Shown here: in pieces, positions 1 to 7,697 of the stretch
How the letters are laid out: the number at the start of each line of letters is the position of its first letter
How positions within the stretch are numbered: position 1 is the first letter of the stretch
Source of the DNA: Arsukibacterium sp. UBA5043
GTDB taxonomy: Bacteria > Pseudomonadota > Gammaproteobacteria > Enterobacterales > Alteromonadaceae
Reading direction: 5' to 3'
Assembly (NCBI GenBank): GCA_002415085.1
Contig: DIBV01000004.1
Location: 1 to 64,000, forward strand
DNA length: 64,000 nucleotides
Notes under the pieces: model-generated
The model's input: only the letters and a program-made list of their open reading frames with translations
Database searches by the model: none
What the model was told of the DNA's origin: nothing
Position numbers and translations under genes: made by a program

Positions 1-1
1 A

Positions 2-217
2 GTGCAAGGTGGTGTATTCAGTTGGTGGAGCAATAGCAGCAGCCAGCGCAACAACACCACCATTAACTCCAGTACGTCTGATACCGATCTTTACTGGGGC
101 GCCGCGGCAGGTTATGCAGTCAGTGAGCCTGTGACGGTGCAGCTACAATACACTCGCTACAACTTAAGCGGCAGTAAAGCGAATAGTGTCATGTTGGGGT
201 TTAGCTATATGTTCTAA
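2..217 (+). CDS. Outer-membrane beta-barrel protein, C-terminal part (5' end outside window)
   Basis: Only the last ~71 residues are visible. The reading frame is open to the left edge, so the apparent GTG at 2 is probably an internal codon. The visible part shows alternating hydrophobic and polar strands. It ends in ...GFSYMF, with the terminal aromatic residue typical of outer-membrane barrels recognised by the BAM machinery. A Ser/Asn/Thr-rich stretch near the left edge would be a surface loop. The short strands resemble OmpA- or OmpW-like small barrels, but the subfamily cannot be decided from this fragment. A terminator follows, so the gene ends its own transcription unit and is not joined to the amylase downstream. 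Confidence 0.7.
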   Translation: MQGGVFSWWSNSSSQRNNTTINSSTSDTDLYWGAAAGYAVSEPVTVQLQYTRYNLSGSKANSVMLGFSYMF

Positions 218-242
218 TGTAGTAGAAGTAATTAACAACAAT

Positions 243-267
243 AAGGTACCTTTAGGTGCCTTTTTTT
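243..267 (+). terminator. Rho-independent terminator after the barrel gene
   Basis: AAGGTACC (243-250), loop TTTA, GGTGCCTT (255-262) pair with one G-T wobble and run into seven T residues. It isolates the upstream gene from the amylase operon. A closely similar stem occurs at 14579-14598. Confidence 0.85.
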
Positions 268-287
268 ATTGTTCTTGCCCCATGCTT

Positions 288-301
288 TGCATACGTATGC
301 A
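288..301. promoter_or_regulatory. Predicted LacI/MalR-type operator
   Basis: TGCATACGTATGCA is a perfect 14-bp palindrome with a central CG pair, the usual shape of a LacI-family site. It lies 74 bp before the GH13 start. The same core with one base changed occurs at 16173-16186, between the permease and the second GH13 gene. A LacI-family regulator is encoded at 18168-19193. Assigning this site to that regulator is an inference. Confidence 0.65.
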
Positions 302-374
302 CCAAAAAAAGGCAGCTATTAACCGCTATTCTGCGGTAACTTACTGGGTTAACACAGTGGCAGGGTAAACCGAA

Positions 375-2330
375 ATGACGACGCACGCTAAAACCAAAAC
401 GAATCCTTTTCGTTCACGCATTAATCTTTTGCTGGCCGCGGTTACCGCGCTCACTCTGGCGGGCTGTGGCCAGCCGCCAGCTGACCAGGCTGCCACGGCA
501 AAACCTGCCACCGATGTTAAAACTGAACCGACGCCAGAGGTTATTGCGCACCAGGGCAAGCCAGTAGTTTATCAGGTGTTTACCCGCTTGTTTGGCAATA
601 TTAATACCAGCAATCAACCCTGGGGTACTCTGGAACAAAATGGTGTTGGCAAGTTTAATGACTTTACCGATGAAGCATTAGCGGGCATTAAAGCGCTGGG
701 TACCAGCCATATTTGGTATACCGGCGTGCCACACCATGCGGTAATTAATGATTACACCGCTTATGGCATCAGCCTGGATGACCCGGATGTGGTAAAAGGC
801 CGGGCCGGTTCACCCTACGCGGTAAAAGACTATTACAGTGTTAATCCGGATTTAGCAGAAGACCCGGCTAACCGGCTGGCGGAATTTAAAGCGCTGGTCG
901 AGCGCACTCATCAGCACGGTATGCAGGTACTGATAGATATTGTGCCGAACCATGTCGCCCGCGATTACCAGTCACTGGCTAAACCCGCTGGGGTAAGTGA
1001 TTTTGGCGCTAACGATGACAACAGTGTTGAATACCAGCGCGATAATAACTTTTACTATGTACCGGGTAAGGCATTTCAGGTGCCAGCCTGGCCTGACAGC
1101 TATAACGTGTTAGGCGGCGAGCCGCATCCGCTGGCCGATGGCCTGTTTAGCGAAAACCCGGCAAAGTGGACCGGCAATGGCGCCCGGGCAGCGCAGCCGG
1201 CCTTTGATGACTGGTACGAGACGGTAAAAATTAACTACGGCGTGCGGCCCGACGGCAGTGACGACTTTGACCGGCTGCCGGCAGATTATGCCGATAAAGA
1301 CTGGCAGGCCCATTATCAGTTCTGGCAGGGTAAAGAAGTACCGGATTCCTGGCTGAAATTTCGTGATATCACCTTGTACTGGCTTAATTTCGGGGTAGAT
1401 GGCTTTCGGTACGATATGGCCGAGATGGTGCCGGTAGAGTTCTGGAGCTATTTAAACTCGCATATTAAGCAGCTTAACCCGGATGCATTTCTGCTGGCTG
1501 AGGTATATCAGCCTGATTTGTATCGTGATTACATCAAGCTGGGGTTAATGGACTACCTGTACGACAAAGTGGAGTTTTACGACAGCTTAAAGCTGGTGAT
1601 GCAGGGTAAAGGGCCAACGTCAGCCCTGGTAGCGACCCAGCAACGGATGGCCGATATTGAGCAACATATGCTGCATTTTCTGGAAAACCATGACGAGCAA
1701 CGCATTGCCAGCCCCGAATTTGCCGGTGATGCCCGCAAAGGTATGCCAGCGATGGTGGTGTCGGCATTGATCAGCACCTCGCCTACTATGTTGTACTTTG
1801 GTCAGGATGTTGGTGAGCCGGGTGCCGAAGATGCTGGCTTTGGTAAGCCCAGCCGCACCAGCATTTTTGATTATATTGGCGTGCCGCATCATCAGCGCTG
1901 GATGAATGGCGGTAAATTTGATGGCGGAGCGCTTAGTGCCGATGAAGCGGCGCTGCGTGATTTTTATGTCCGGTTAATGCAGTTCAGCGCTACTGCGCCG
2001 GCATTAATGGGCGATTACTTTGAGCTGCACAGTGCGAATCTGGCAAGCACCAGTGCCTACAGCGAGCAACAACTGGCGTTTGCCCGCTACAGTGATGCCC
2101 AGCAGTTAATTGTGGTCAGTAATTTTAACGCCGAACAAGCCAGTGAGTTTGAACTGATACTGCCCTCGGAGCTGATAAGGGAGTGGCAATTAGCCGACGG
2201 TAGCCATGGTCTGGCTGGCCAGCTAGGCGAAAGTGCAGCAGAGCTGCAGGTTACAAATGGTGTTGGGCGGGTTACTATTGCCCTGCAGCCGCTGGGCTCA
2301 GTGGTGTATCGCGTGCAGTATCAGGAGTAA
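375..2330 (+). CDS. GH13 alpha-amylase-family lipoprotein
   Basis: A 651-residue glycoside hydrolase of family 13, predicted to cut alpha-1,4-glucan or maltodextrin at the envelope. The N-terminus has basic residues, a hydrophobic stretch and the lipobox LAGC followed by Gly, so it should be a lipoprotein. Absence of Asp at +2 favours the outer membrane. The four conserved GH13 regions are visible: DIVPNHV (from Asp188), GFRYDMAE with nucleophile Asp347, LLAEVYQP with acid/base Glu376, and FLENHDEQR with His439-Asp440. A C-terminal beta domain follows. The GH31 gene begins 2 bp after the stop, so the two form an operon. Exact specificity (alpha-amylase, maltogenic or cyclomaltodextrinase-like) cannot be read from the sequence. 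Confidence 0.93.
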   Translation: MTTHAKTKTNPFRSRINLLLAAVTALTLAGCGQPPADQAATAKPATDVKTEPTPEVIAHQGKPVVYQVFTRLFGNINTSNQPWGTLEQNGVGKFNDFTDEALAGIKALGTSHIWYTGVPHHAVINDYTAYGISLDDPDVVKGRAGSPYAVKDYYSVNPDLAEDPANRLAEFKALVERTHQHGMQVLIDIVPNHVARDYQSLAKPAGVSDFGANDDNSVEYQRDNNFYYVPGKAFQVPAWPDSYNVLGGEPHPLADGLFSENPAKWTGNGARAAQPAFDDWYETVKINYGVRPDGSDDFDRLPADYADKDWQAHYQFWQGKEVPDSWLKFRDITLYWLNFGVDGFRYDMAEMVPVEFWSYLNSHIKQLNPDAFLLAEVYQPDLYRDYIKLGLMDYLYDKVEFYDSLKLVMQGKGPTSALVATQQRMADIEQHMLHFLENHDEQRIASPEFAGDARKGMPAMVVSALISTSPTMLYFGQDVGEPGAEDAGFGKPSRTSIFDYIGVPHHQRWMNGGKFDGGALSADEAALRDFYVRLMQFSATAPALMGDYFELHSANLASTSAYSEQQLAFARYSDAQQLIVVSNFNAEQASEFELILPSELIREWQLADGSHGLAGQLGESAAELQVTNGVGRVTIALQPLGSVVYRVQYQE

Positions 2331-2332
2331 TC

Positions 2333-4807
2333 ATGCGCTATTTCATTACATTCCGCCGCTTGCTGGCGGCGCTGGCTTTATTTACTGTAACAGGGCTGGC
2401 GGCGGCTGACTATCAGTCGCACCGTCAGCTTGGTAATCAGTTATTGTTAACCACCAGCGATGGCGAGCTGGCCATTACCTTTTTTCAGCCGCAGGTGGCT
2501 GAAGTGCATTATCAGAGCGCCGGGGTAAAACAATTGCCCTCTTTCGCCATAGGCACTTCACCGGCACCTTTAACGTTAACGCTGGCCGATAATGGCGATC
2601 ACTTGCTGTATCGTTCGGCCGATATGCGGATAAAAATTGCCAAATCACCGCTTAAATTAAGCTTTTATAAAGGCGAGCAGCTGATCACCGAAGAGCAACC
2701 AGGCTTTGTCAGCAGCAGTGAACAACTGGGTTTTAAATTCCGCTTAACCGAGCAGGAAAAGCTGTTTGGCGCCGGCCAGCGGGTGCTGGGTATGGACCGG
2801 CGTGGTCACCGCCTGCCGCTATACAACAAAGCACACTACGGTTACAGCACTGAGTCAGAGCAAATGTATTTCAGCCTGGCCGGGGTGATGTCGAGCAATA
2901 AATATATGTTGTTGTTCGATAACTCGGCCAGCGGTCATATCGATTTGGGTAAAACTGACGCTGAGATTCTGGAATTCAGTGCCGTCGGTGGCCGCAGCGC
3001 CTATATCGTGGTGGCCGGCGACAGTTTCCCCGAGCTTATCAACAACTACCTGACAGTAAGCGGCAAGCCGCCTTTACCCGCGCGTTGGACATTAGGCAGC
3101 TATGCCTCACGTTTTGGTTATCGTAATGAGGCAGAAGCACGGGCCGTAGTGCAAAAATACCGGGAGCTGGGTCTGCCACTGGATGCAATAGTGCTCGATT
3201 TATACTGGTTTGGCCCGGATATCAAAGGCCATATGGGTAACCTGGCCTGGGATCGTGAGGCTTTTCCACAGCCAGAAAAAATGCTGGCCGATTTTAAAGC
3301 CGATGGCGTTAATACCATATTGGTGACGGAGCCCTTTGTATTAACCAGCTCAAAACGCTGGCAGCAAGCCGTTGCCGCCGACGTGCTGGCTAAAGCGCCG
3401 GACGGCAGCCCCAAGACCTTTGATTTTTACTTTGGCAATACCGGCTTAATTGACGTATTTAACCCGGTCGCCGCCGACTGGTTCTGGCAGATTTATAAAG
3501 ATCTGGCCGAGCAGGGCGTGGCCGGGGTATGGGGCGATTTAGGCGAGCCGGAAGTGCACCCGTCTGACACCATTCATATGCCGGGAAGTGCTGATGAAAT
3601 TCACAACGCCTATGGCCATCGCTGGGCCGAGCTGGTGTATCGCGGCTATAAGCGTAACTTTGCCGATACCCGGCCCTTTATTATGATGCGGGCCGGCAGC
3701 CTCGGTTCGCAGCGCTATGGCATGGTACCCTGGACCGGCGATGTGGATCGTAGCTGGGGCGGCCTGCAACCGCAGGTAGAATTAGCACTGCAAATGAGCC
3801 TGTTTGGCTTTGGTTATATTCATTCTGACTTAGGCGGCTTTGCCGGCGGCGAAACCTTCGACCCCGAGCTTTATATCCGCTGGTTACAATACGGCGTGTT
3901 TCAGCCGGTATACCGGCCACACGCTCAGGAGCATATCGCGCCAGAGCCGGTATTTCACAGCCAGCAGGTTATCGACACCCTGCGGCCCTACCTGAACCTG
4001 CGTTATCAATTATTGCCGTACTTATACACCATGGCCTGGCAGCACAGCCAGACCGGTATGCCACTAATGCGGCCGCTGTTTTTCCTCGATGAAACCAACA
4101 CCGATTTTATGGACGAAACTAACAGCTATCTGTGGGGCGATGCCTTTTTAGTGGCACCGGTAACCAAGCCCGGCGTACGCAGCTGGCCGGTAAATATGCC
4201 GGAGGGTGTCTGGTTCGACTTTTTCAGCGATAAGCGTTATCAGGGCGGTGAGCTGACAGAGGTGCCAGTAAGCATCGATACCATACCGGTGTTGGTAAAG
4301 GCCGGCAGTTTTGTGCCAATGGTTGAGCCAATGGCCAGTACCAAAAACTACAGCTCACAAAAGCTTACCGTACACTATTATGCCGATAGCTCTGTCAGTT
4401 GCAGCAAAGGCCAGATGTATGAAGACGATGGCAGCAGCACCAATAGCATTGAAAATGGTAACTATGAGTTATTAAACTTCTATGCGCTGGATTCTACTGC
4501 TGAAAACGCTTCAGCTCATGGCGGTGACAGCGACGAAAACGGCCTGAAGCTGGAATTTAGCCGCAGTGCTGCTGAGAATGGTGGCGATTACAGCGGCAAA
4601 CCCGAGAGCCGCGAGCTTACGGTTGTGCTGCACAACCAAAGCGCCAAAGCCGGCCGGATAACAGTAAATGGCCAGTTTATCGCCATCGTCGCCCAACCCC
4701 AGCGCTTCGCCCGCCAGCAAAATGTGGCGTACTACGATAAAGCCAGTAAACAGTTAAAAATTAAAACCCACTGGCAAGGCGAGAAACTGCAACTGCAGGT
4801 GCGCTAA
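2333..4807 (+). CDS. GH31 family alpha-glucosidase, secreted
   Basis: An 824-residue family 31 glycoside hydrolase that should release glucose from the ends of maltooligosaccharides. A signal peptide ends near residue 25 (GLAAA), so it is periplasmic or outer-membrane associated. The GH31 nucleophile motif GVWGDLGEPE carries Asp402. The acid/base motif WTGDVDRSW carries Asp470. The C-terminal ~150 residues look like the usual beta-sandwich/DUF5110 tail. The ATG follows the amylase stop by 2 bp, with CAGGA just upstream, so translation is probably coupled. The operator at 288 should control both genes. Alpha-xylosidase is a possible alternative specificity, but the neighbours point to maltodextrins. 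Confidence 0.93.
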   Translation: MRYFITFRRLLAALALFTVTGLAAADYQSHRQLGNQLLLTTSDGELAITFFQPQVAEVHYQSAGVKQLPSFAIGTSPAPLTLTLADNGDHLLYRSADMRIKIAKSPLKLSFYKGEQLITEEQPGFVSSSEQLGFKFRLTEQEKLFGAGQRVLGMDRRGHRLPLYNKAHYGYSTESEQMYFSLAGVMSSNKYMLLFDNSASGHIDLGKTDAEILEFSAVGGRSAYIVVAGDSFPELINNYLTVSGKPPLPARWTLGSYASRFGYRNEAEARAVVQKYRELGLPLDAIVLDLYWFGPDIKGHMGNLAWDREAFPQPEKMLADFKADGVNTILVTEPFVLTSSKRWQQAVAADVLAKAPDGSPKTFDFYFGNTGLIDVFNPVAADWFWQIYKDLAEQGVAGVWGDLGEPEVHPSDTIHMPGSADEIHNAYGHRWAELVYRGYKRNFADTRPFIMMRAGSLGSQRYGMVPWTGDVDRSWGGLQPQVELALQMSLFGFGYIHSDLGGFAGGETFDPELYIRWLQYGVFQPVYRPHAQEHIAPEPVFHSQQVIDTLRPYLNLRYQLLPYLYTMAWQHSQTGMPLMRPLFFLDETNTDFMDETNSYLWGDAFLVAPVTKPGVRSWPVNMPEGVWFDFFSDKRYQGGELTEVPVSIDTIPVLVKAGSFVPMVEPMASTKNYSSQKLTVHYYADSSVSCSKGQMYEDDGSSTNSIENGNYELLNFYALDSTAENASAHGGDSDENGLKLEFSRSAAENGGDYSGKPESRELTVVLHNQSAKAGRITVNGQFIAIVAQPQRFARQQNVAYYDKASKQLKIKTHWQGEKLQLQVR

Positions 4808-4841
4808 GCCACGAACAACTTCCTTTCATAAATTAGCTATG

Positions 4842-4878
4842 CCAAACAACAACCTGAGTATTTAGGGTTGTTGTTTGG
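4842..4878 (+). terminator. Strong hairpin ending the GH13-GH31 operon
   Basis: A perfect 13-bp stem, CCAAACAACAACC (4842-4854) with GGTTGTTGTTTGG (4866-4878), around an 11-nt loop. There is no T run, so it may be a Rho-dependent or RNA-stabilising hairpin rather than a classic intrinsic terminator. Confidence 0.55.
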
Positions 4879-4950
4879 GCAGTTGCTTCGCTGTAGCTTC
4901 CATCCGCCACACCACTCAAACTTCATACCCGCCATATTCAGCATACTCTT

Positions 4951-5003
4951 AAATATGTAGTTGATTTAGAGAAAAATGTTGGCTAATTTAGCAAAGTGTA
5001 AAG
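4951..5003. repeat. ~53-bp imperfect direct repeat, left copy
   Basis: The block beginning AAATATGTAGTTGATTT is repeated at 7554-7606 in the same orientation with about 46 of 53 positions identical. Each copy sits a short distance upstream of a secreted-protein gene (5034 and 7698). The 2.6 kb between the copies is AT-rich accessory DNA. The pair could mark a duplication or insertion boundary, or could be a shared promoter region. Confidence 0.75.
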
Positions 5004-5033
5004 TGCAGCTTAACTCACGCAACAGGTAACTAC

Positions 5034-5441
5034 ATGAGCAAATATATATTTCTGGCGTTTTTATCAATTTCATTTGGCATTAATGCTGTTGAAATAGAAC
5101 CATTTCCCCAGGCGAGAATAACAGTTGAGCAGTGGCAGAAGTACTTTGGTAAAGTAAGCAACGAATTTGGCGATACAAAAAAAATTTATGAAGAGCAGAA
5201 TTTGGTTGTTTTTTCAAACGATCAACTGCGTGCAAATATTGCTTTTACCACAGAAAATCATGCTGCGCATCCTGCCTGGGTGACCCGGTATGTCACTCAA
5301 AACAACGACTCCGTTAATATTGCCCAGATAGGTTACTTTGCAGGTGAAGAAGCCCCATTCGCCAAGCTGTTTAACGAGTACGCAAAACTAAACGACAGAG
5401 TTAAAGAGAGGTTGAAGCTTGAAAATAGCTCGGTTAAATAG
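5034..5441 (+). CDS. Small secreted protein of unknown function
   Basis: A 135-residue protein with a clear signal peptide: MSKYIF, a hydrophobic core, then INAVE near residue 19. The mature part is mixed polar/charged with no cysteine or known catalytic motif, and its C-terminus is Lys/Glu-rich. I do not recognise the family. The start is supported by an AGG-containing purine stretch before the ATG. Codon use is more AT-rich than the flanking sugar genes, fitting a transferred segment. The left repeat copy ends 30 bp upstream. Confidence 0.6.
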   Translation: MSKYIFLAFLSISFGINAVEIEPFPQARITVEQWQKYFGKVSNEFGDTKKIYEEQNLVVFSNDQLRANIAFTTENHAAHPAWVTRYVTQNNDSVNIAQIGYFAGEEAPFAKLFNEYAKLNDRVKERLKLENSSVK

Positions 5442-5554
5442 TGGACTGAATAAGTAACTTAATTTCGTTCTGGCCATTGAAAGCTTGGCTTGTCTACAAT
5501 GCGCTGCAACAGTCCACCAGCAATGTTTTGTTAGCAAATGGAAGCCTGCGTTCA

Positions 5555-5836
5555 ATGAATAAGTATAAGTTTAGGTTAATTGGCATATTAGTGATTCTGT
5601 TTATCATAACGGTGGTTCACATAACGTCCTCAAATAATTTTGATGCCTCAAATTTTTACCATCTTAAAAACTGGACATATTGGCTTGGAATGGGCTGGGG
5701 TATTTTTGCTATTGTCTATGTTGTTAAGTTGTCCTGTCCTAATTGTGGCGCAAGGCAGGTGTTGCGTGGACTGAGTGTTTTCTCGTTGCGTTGTCCCCAG
5801 GATCAATGTCATAAATGTGGGGCCAGAATTGAATAA
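5555..5836 (+). CDS. Small membrane protein with C-terminal zinc ribbon
   Basis: A 93-residue protein read from the ATG at 5555, which has GGAAG 10 bp upstream. The frame is open to 5477, but the extra N-terminus there looks non-coding. Two hydrophobic segments (about residues 8-23 and 43-62) suggest two membrane spans. They are followed by CPNCGARQ and, about 19 residues later, CHKCGARIE: two CxxC knuckles that would bind one zinc ion in the cytoplasm. The family is not recognised. The zinc ribbon could mediate protein or nucleic acid contact, but no function is claimed. Confidence 0.5.
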   Translation: MNKYKFRLIGILVILFIITVVHITSSNNFDASNFYHLKNWTYWLGMGWGIFAIVYVVKLSCPNCGARQVLRGLSVFSLRCPQDQCHKCGARIE

Positions 5837-5905
5837 TACATTTAACAAATTAAACCATCGTAAAACCGCACACTGGCTAAAGTGTGATTTAGCAAAGGTC
5901 ATTCA

Positions 5906-6202
5906 ATGAAATATCAGGTAGTGCTCCGCGGTGAGAATTTTCAACTGATGTCGGAAGGAAAAGTTAAAAATCTTGGCTTCTTCACTACCAGGTGGGTAAA
6001 GGCTGAGTCTGTTGAAGATGCTGAGCAGCAGGCTGTCGCTTTGATAAAGCGAGATGATTTCCTTATAGCAATGATGGTAGATCAGCCTACTTTGCAACCG
6101 ATGATTTATCTGGAAGAAATAGCCGTAGCGAAGTGGTGGAAGCGTGTAGGCGGTAAGGGGTATTCATTTTGGGAAATGGAGCCAGATGCAGTTGCTAAAT
6201 AA
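5906..6202 (+). CDS. Hypothetical protein, 98 residues
   Basis: The start ATG at 5906 is preceded by an AAGG-containing site. The product begins MKYQVVLRGENFQL and continues with a segment rich in Ala, Glu and Val (about 30-50) and a tryptophan-rich C-terminal third (AKWWKRVGGKGYSFWEME). It has no signal peptide and no membrane span, so it should be a small cytoplasmic protein. I do not recognise a characterised family. It lies alone in the AT-rich accessory block, with no evident operon partner. Confidence 0.5.
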   Translation: MKYQVVLRGENFQLMSEGKVKNLGFFTTRWVKAESVEDAEQQAVALIKRDDFLIAMMVDQPTLQPMIYLEEIAVAKWWKRVGGKGYSFWEMEPDAVAK

Positions 6203-6205
6203 GAG

Positions 6206-6226
6206 AAAAGGGGTCAGAAAAGGGGG
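6206..6226. repeat. GGGTCAG-type remnant sequence
   Basis: AAAAGGGGTCAG at 6206-6217 resembles the AAAAGGGTCAGTGTCATT units beside the transposase remnant at 9189-9234. It is probably a degraded end of a similar element. It is short, so chance similarity is possible. Confidence 0.3.
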
Positions 6227-6331
6227 CGGAGCTAATATCCAGCTTGCAAGGCATCATGCTCTGAAAAGTGCTAGCTTTATTACTGTTAAAAAAGCAACAA
6301 CCCTCTTAATTGCAAACAAGGAACGAAAGCC

Positions 6332-6589
6332 ATGATTGCCCACCCTGTTCCTAAAGTTCCCTTTACCAAGGCCTATCCAATGTAGGTGCAAAAAGCGGGG
6401 CGGAAAAACCGAATTAAGGACGAAGCTGACCAGATTATTAGCTGGATAACCGCTGAATTAAAGCGACACATTGCCCTGCAACATGCCCTTACTATAAGCG
6501 TAAATTATTCAATTTCGACAAACTCATCCGGTTTAAAGTTATCTTTACTGGATTCATGCTGTGCTTTAAACGCAGTATCTGCTTTTTGA
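6332..6589 (+). pseudogene. Broken DUF2200-family gene
   Basis: Reading from the ATG at 6332 gives MIAHPVPKVPFTKAYPM, a TAG at 6383-6385, then VQKAGRKNRIKDEADQIISW in the same frame. This matches the N-terminus of DUF2200 proteins as I know them: a YP-x-Y-VQKA core followed by a RTKxEVDxII helix and a tryptophan. The stop replaces the conserved tyrosine codon (TAT or TAC to TAG). Homology ends near 6480. The rest of the usual ~110-residue protein is missing, and the frame runs into the convergent gene at 6505-6810. It therefore appears inactivated twice, by a nonsense change and a 3' truncation. A good ribosome site (AAGGAACG) is still present. Confidence 0.6.
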
Positions 6590-6810
6590 TCTGATGCGGG
6601 CCAGTTGATATCTATGGTTTTTAGAAAATCATCAAATGCTATCCAGCCTACAACCTGAATGGAGTTGTCTACCTGCCACTGCTCACCATCCCAGGCGATT
6701 ACGTCATAAACTCCAAAGCCTGTTGGATAGCGCTGTGCAGTAAAATACATGCCTTGCTGAGCAGGTTGCTTATCTTCAATCCAGTTAATCGCAAGTTTGG
6801 TTTTTTGCAT
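6505..6810 (-). CDS. Hypothetical protein, third gene of the YafO-like module
   Basis: A 101-residue cytoplasmic protein (MQKTKLAINWIEDKQPAQQG...) with a WDGEQW...VVGW core and an acidic C-terminus ending in EFVEIE. Its first base overlaps the end of the YafO-like toxin gene, so the two are translationally coupled. The W/G-rich beta pattern resembles small phage- or plasmid-type domains of the DUF551 kind, but this is weak. An accessory or antidote role in the toxin module is possible from position alone. Confidence 0.55.
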   Translation of the reverse strand: MQKTKLAINWIEDKQPAQQGMYFTAQRYPTGFGVYDVIAWDGEQWQVDNSIQVVGWIAFDDFLKTIDINWPASDQKADTAFKAQHESSKDNFKPDEFVEIE

Positions 6811-7208
6811 TACATTTTATTCCTGAAATCTTCCGCTGTGCGAATAAGCCAGCGCATATAACTATCTTCCTGGACGGCAGCATGCGCACCAGATGGGATA
6901 AAGTCTATCAGATAATAAGTATTGATGCTGGTCGCTCCTTCGGTGTAAATAAGAGCAGCGTCACTGGTATTGCCGGCGCCAAACCTTACTACCTTAACCC
7001 TGTCCAGAATATGAACATGGCGTAAACCGGCATTTTCTGCATAGGGGCGTGGCTCATGATAAGGTACATCTTTGCCAAAATAATTTACCCGGTCACCTTC
7101 TTTGTAGCGCTTAAAATCCTGAATTAGCAGGTCAAGATCCTGGTTGTGCTTCCGTTCGTTATTCAACACATCACGCACAAAGACACGCACTTTTTTCGGA
7201 GTAATCAC
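6810..7208 (-). CDS. YafO-family type II toxin (putative mRNA interferase)
   Basis: A 132-residue protein matching the YafO pattern as I recall it. It has a helical N-terminus, then DFKRYKEGD...YFGKDVPY, then LRHVHIL, a strand with ALIYTEG, and a C-terminal helix ending AEDFRNKM. In E. coli, YafO forms a ribosome-dependent endoribonuclease paired with the antitoxin YafN. Here the gene is preceded by a tiny basic protein (7220-7366, 11-bp gap) and followed by a 101-residue protein overlapping by one base. No YafN-like antitoxin of ordinary size (~97 residues) is present. The family call rests on pattern similarity and has not been checked by alignment. Confidence 0.7.
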   Translation of the reverse strand: MITPKKVRVFVRDVLNNERKHNQDLDLLIQDFKRYKEGDRVNYFGKDVPYHEPRPYAENAGLRHVHILDRVKVVRFGAGNTSDAALIYTEGATSINTYYLIDFIPSGAHAAVQEDSYMRWLIRTAEDFRNKM

Positions 7209-7219
7209 TGAGTAATTTC

Positions 7220-7366
7220 CTATTTAACTTCAACAAAAACTGGCACGTCGCTATCTGGAACCTGCTTAACACGCTCAAAGCTGTCTTTTACTCTCTTCTC
7301 GGACACCGGGTTAGGAATAAATTGGCGGGCTGGGCCTGGCTTTTGTTTTACGGGTTTAGTGGTCAT
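7220..7366 (-). CDS. Small basic protein upstream of the YafO-like toxin (candidate antitoxin)
   Basis: A 48-residue protein read from the ATG at 7366, which has AGGAAAG upstream. The longer open frame to 7531 has no such site and looks non-coding. The N-terminus is Lys/Pro-rich (MTTKPVKQKPGPARQFIPNP), followed by an EKRVKDSFERVKQVP helix and an acidic/hydrophobic tail. The order small gene then toxin fits an antitoxin-toxin operon. The protein is much shorter than known YafN/Phd antitoxins and shows no obvious DNA-binding fold, so the role is inferred from position only. Confidence 0.5.
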   Translation of the reverse strand: MTTKPVKQKPGPARQFIPNPVSEKRVKDSFERVKQVPDSDVPVFVEVK

Positions 7367-7553
7367 AAACACTTTCCTGTCGTATAAATAATCGAATAAT
7401 ATACTTATATTAAACAATAAATAAACAATTTGTTTTCCGAGAGCTGATTTATGTCCGGAATTGCACCCACCGTTAAGTAAACCGTTGCTGCTATTGGAGG
7501 TTGCTTGACATAAGCCTGAATCCGTTTTCATTTCTGCTTTTATGACAACTCAA

Positions 7554-7606
7554 AAATATGTAGTTGATTTGGTGAAAAATGTTGGCTAGTTTAGCGGAAT
7601 GTGAAA
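7554..7606. repeat. ~53-bp imperfect direct repeat, right copy
   Basis: Second copy of the block at 4951-5003, same orientation, with about seven differences. It lies in the 331-bp gap 7367-7697, which also carries the divergent start regions of the toxin module and the protease gene. No other gene was seen in that gap. Confidence 0.75.
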
Positions 7607-7697
7607 TCAGGGTAGAACGGAAAATCGGACAACACCCTTGAAAAACTCCGGTTGCTGGCTGCCCTGGCCTTAAAAGTGACTACCAAAGGAAACATAA

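Noticed and set aside
6386-6589. Separate 67-codon gene starting at GTG
   Set aside because: It is the downstream part of the broken DUF2200 frame and overlaps a better-supported convergent gene.
4951-7606. Integron-style cassette array
   Set aside because: Small promoter-like genes and repeats suggested it, but I found no attC-type core sites or integrase, and gene orientations are mixed.
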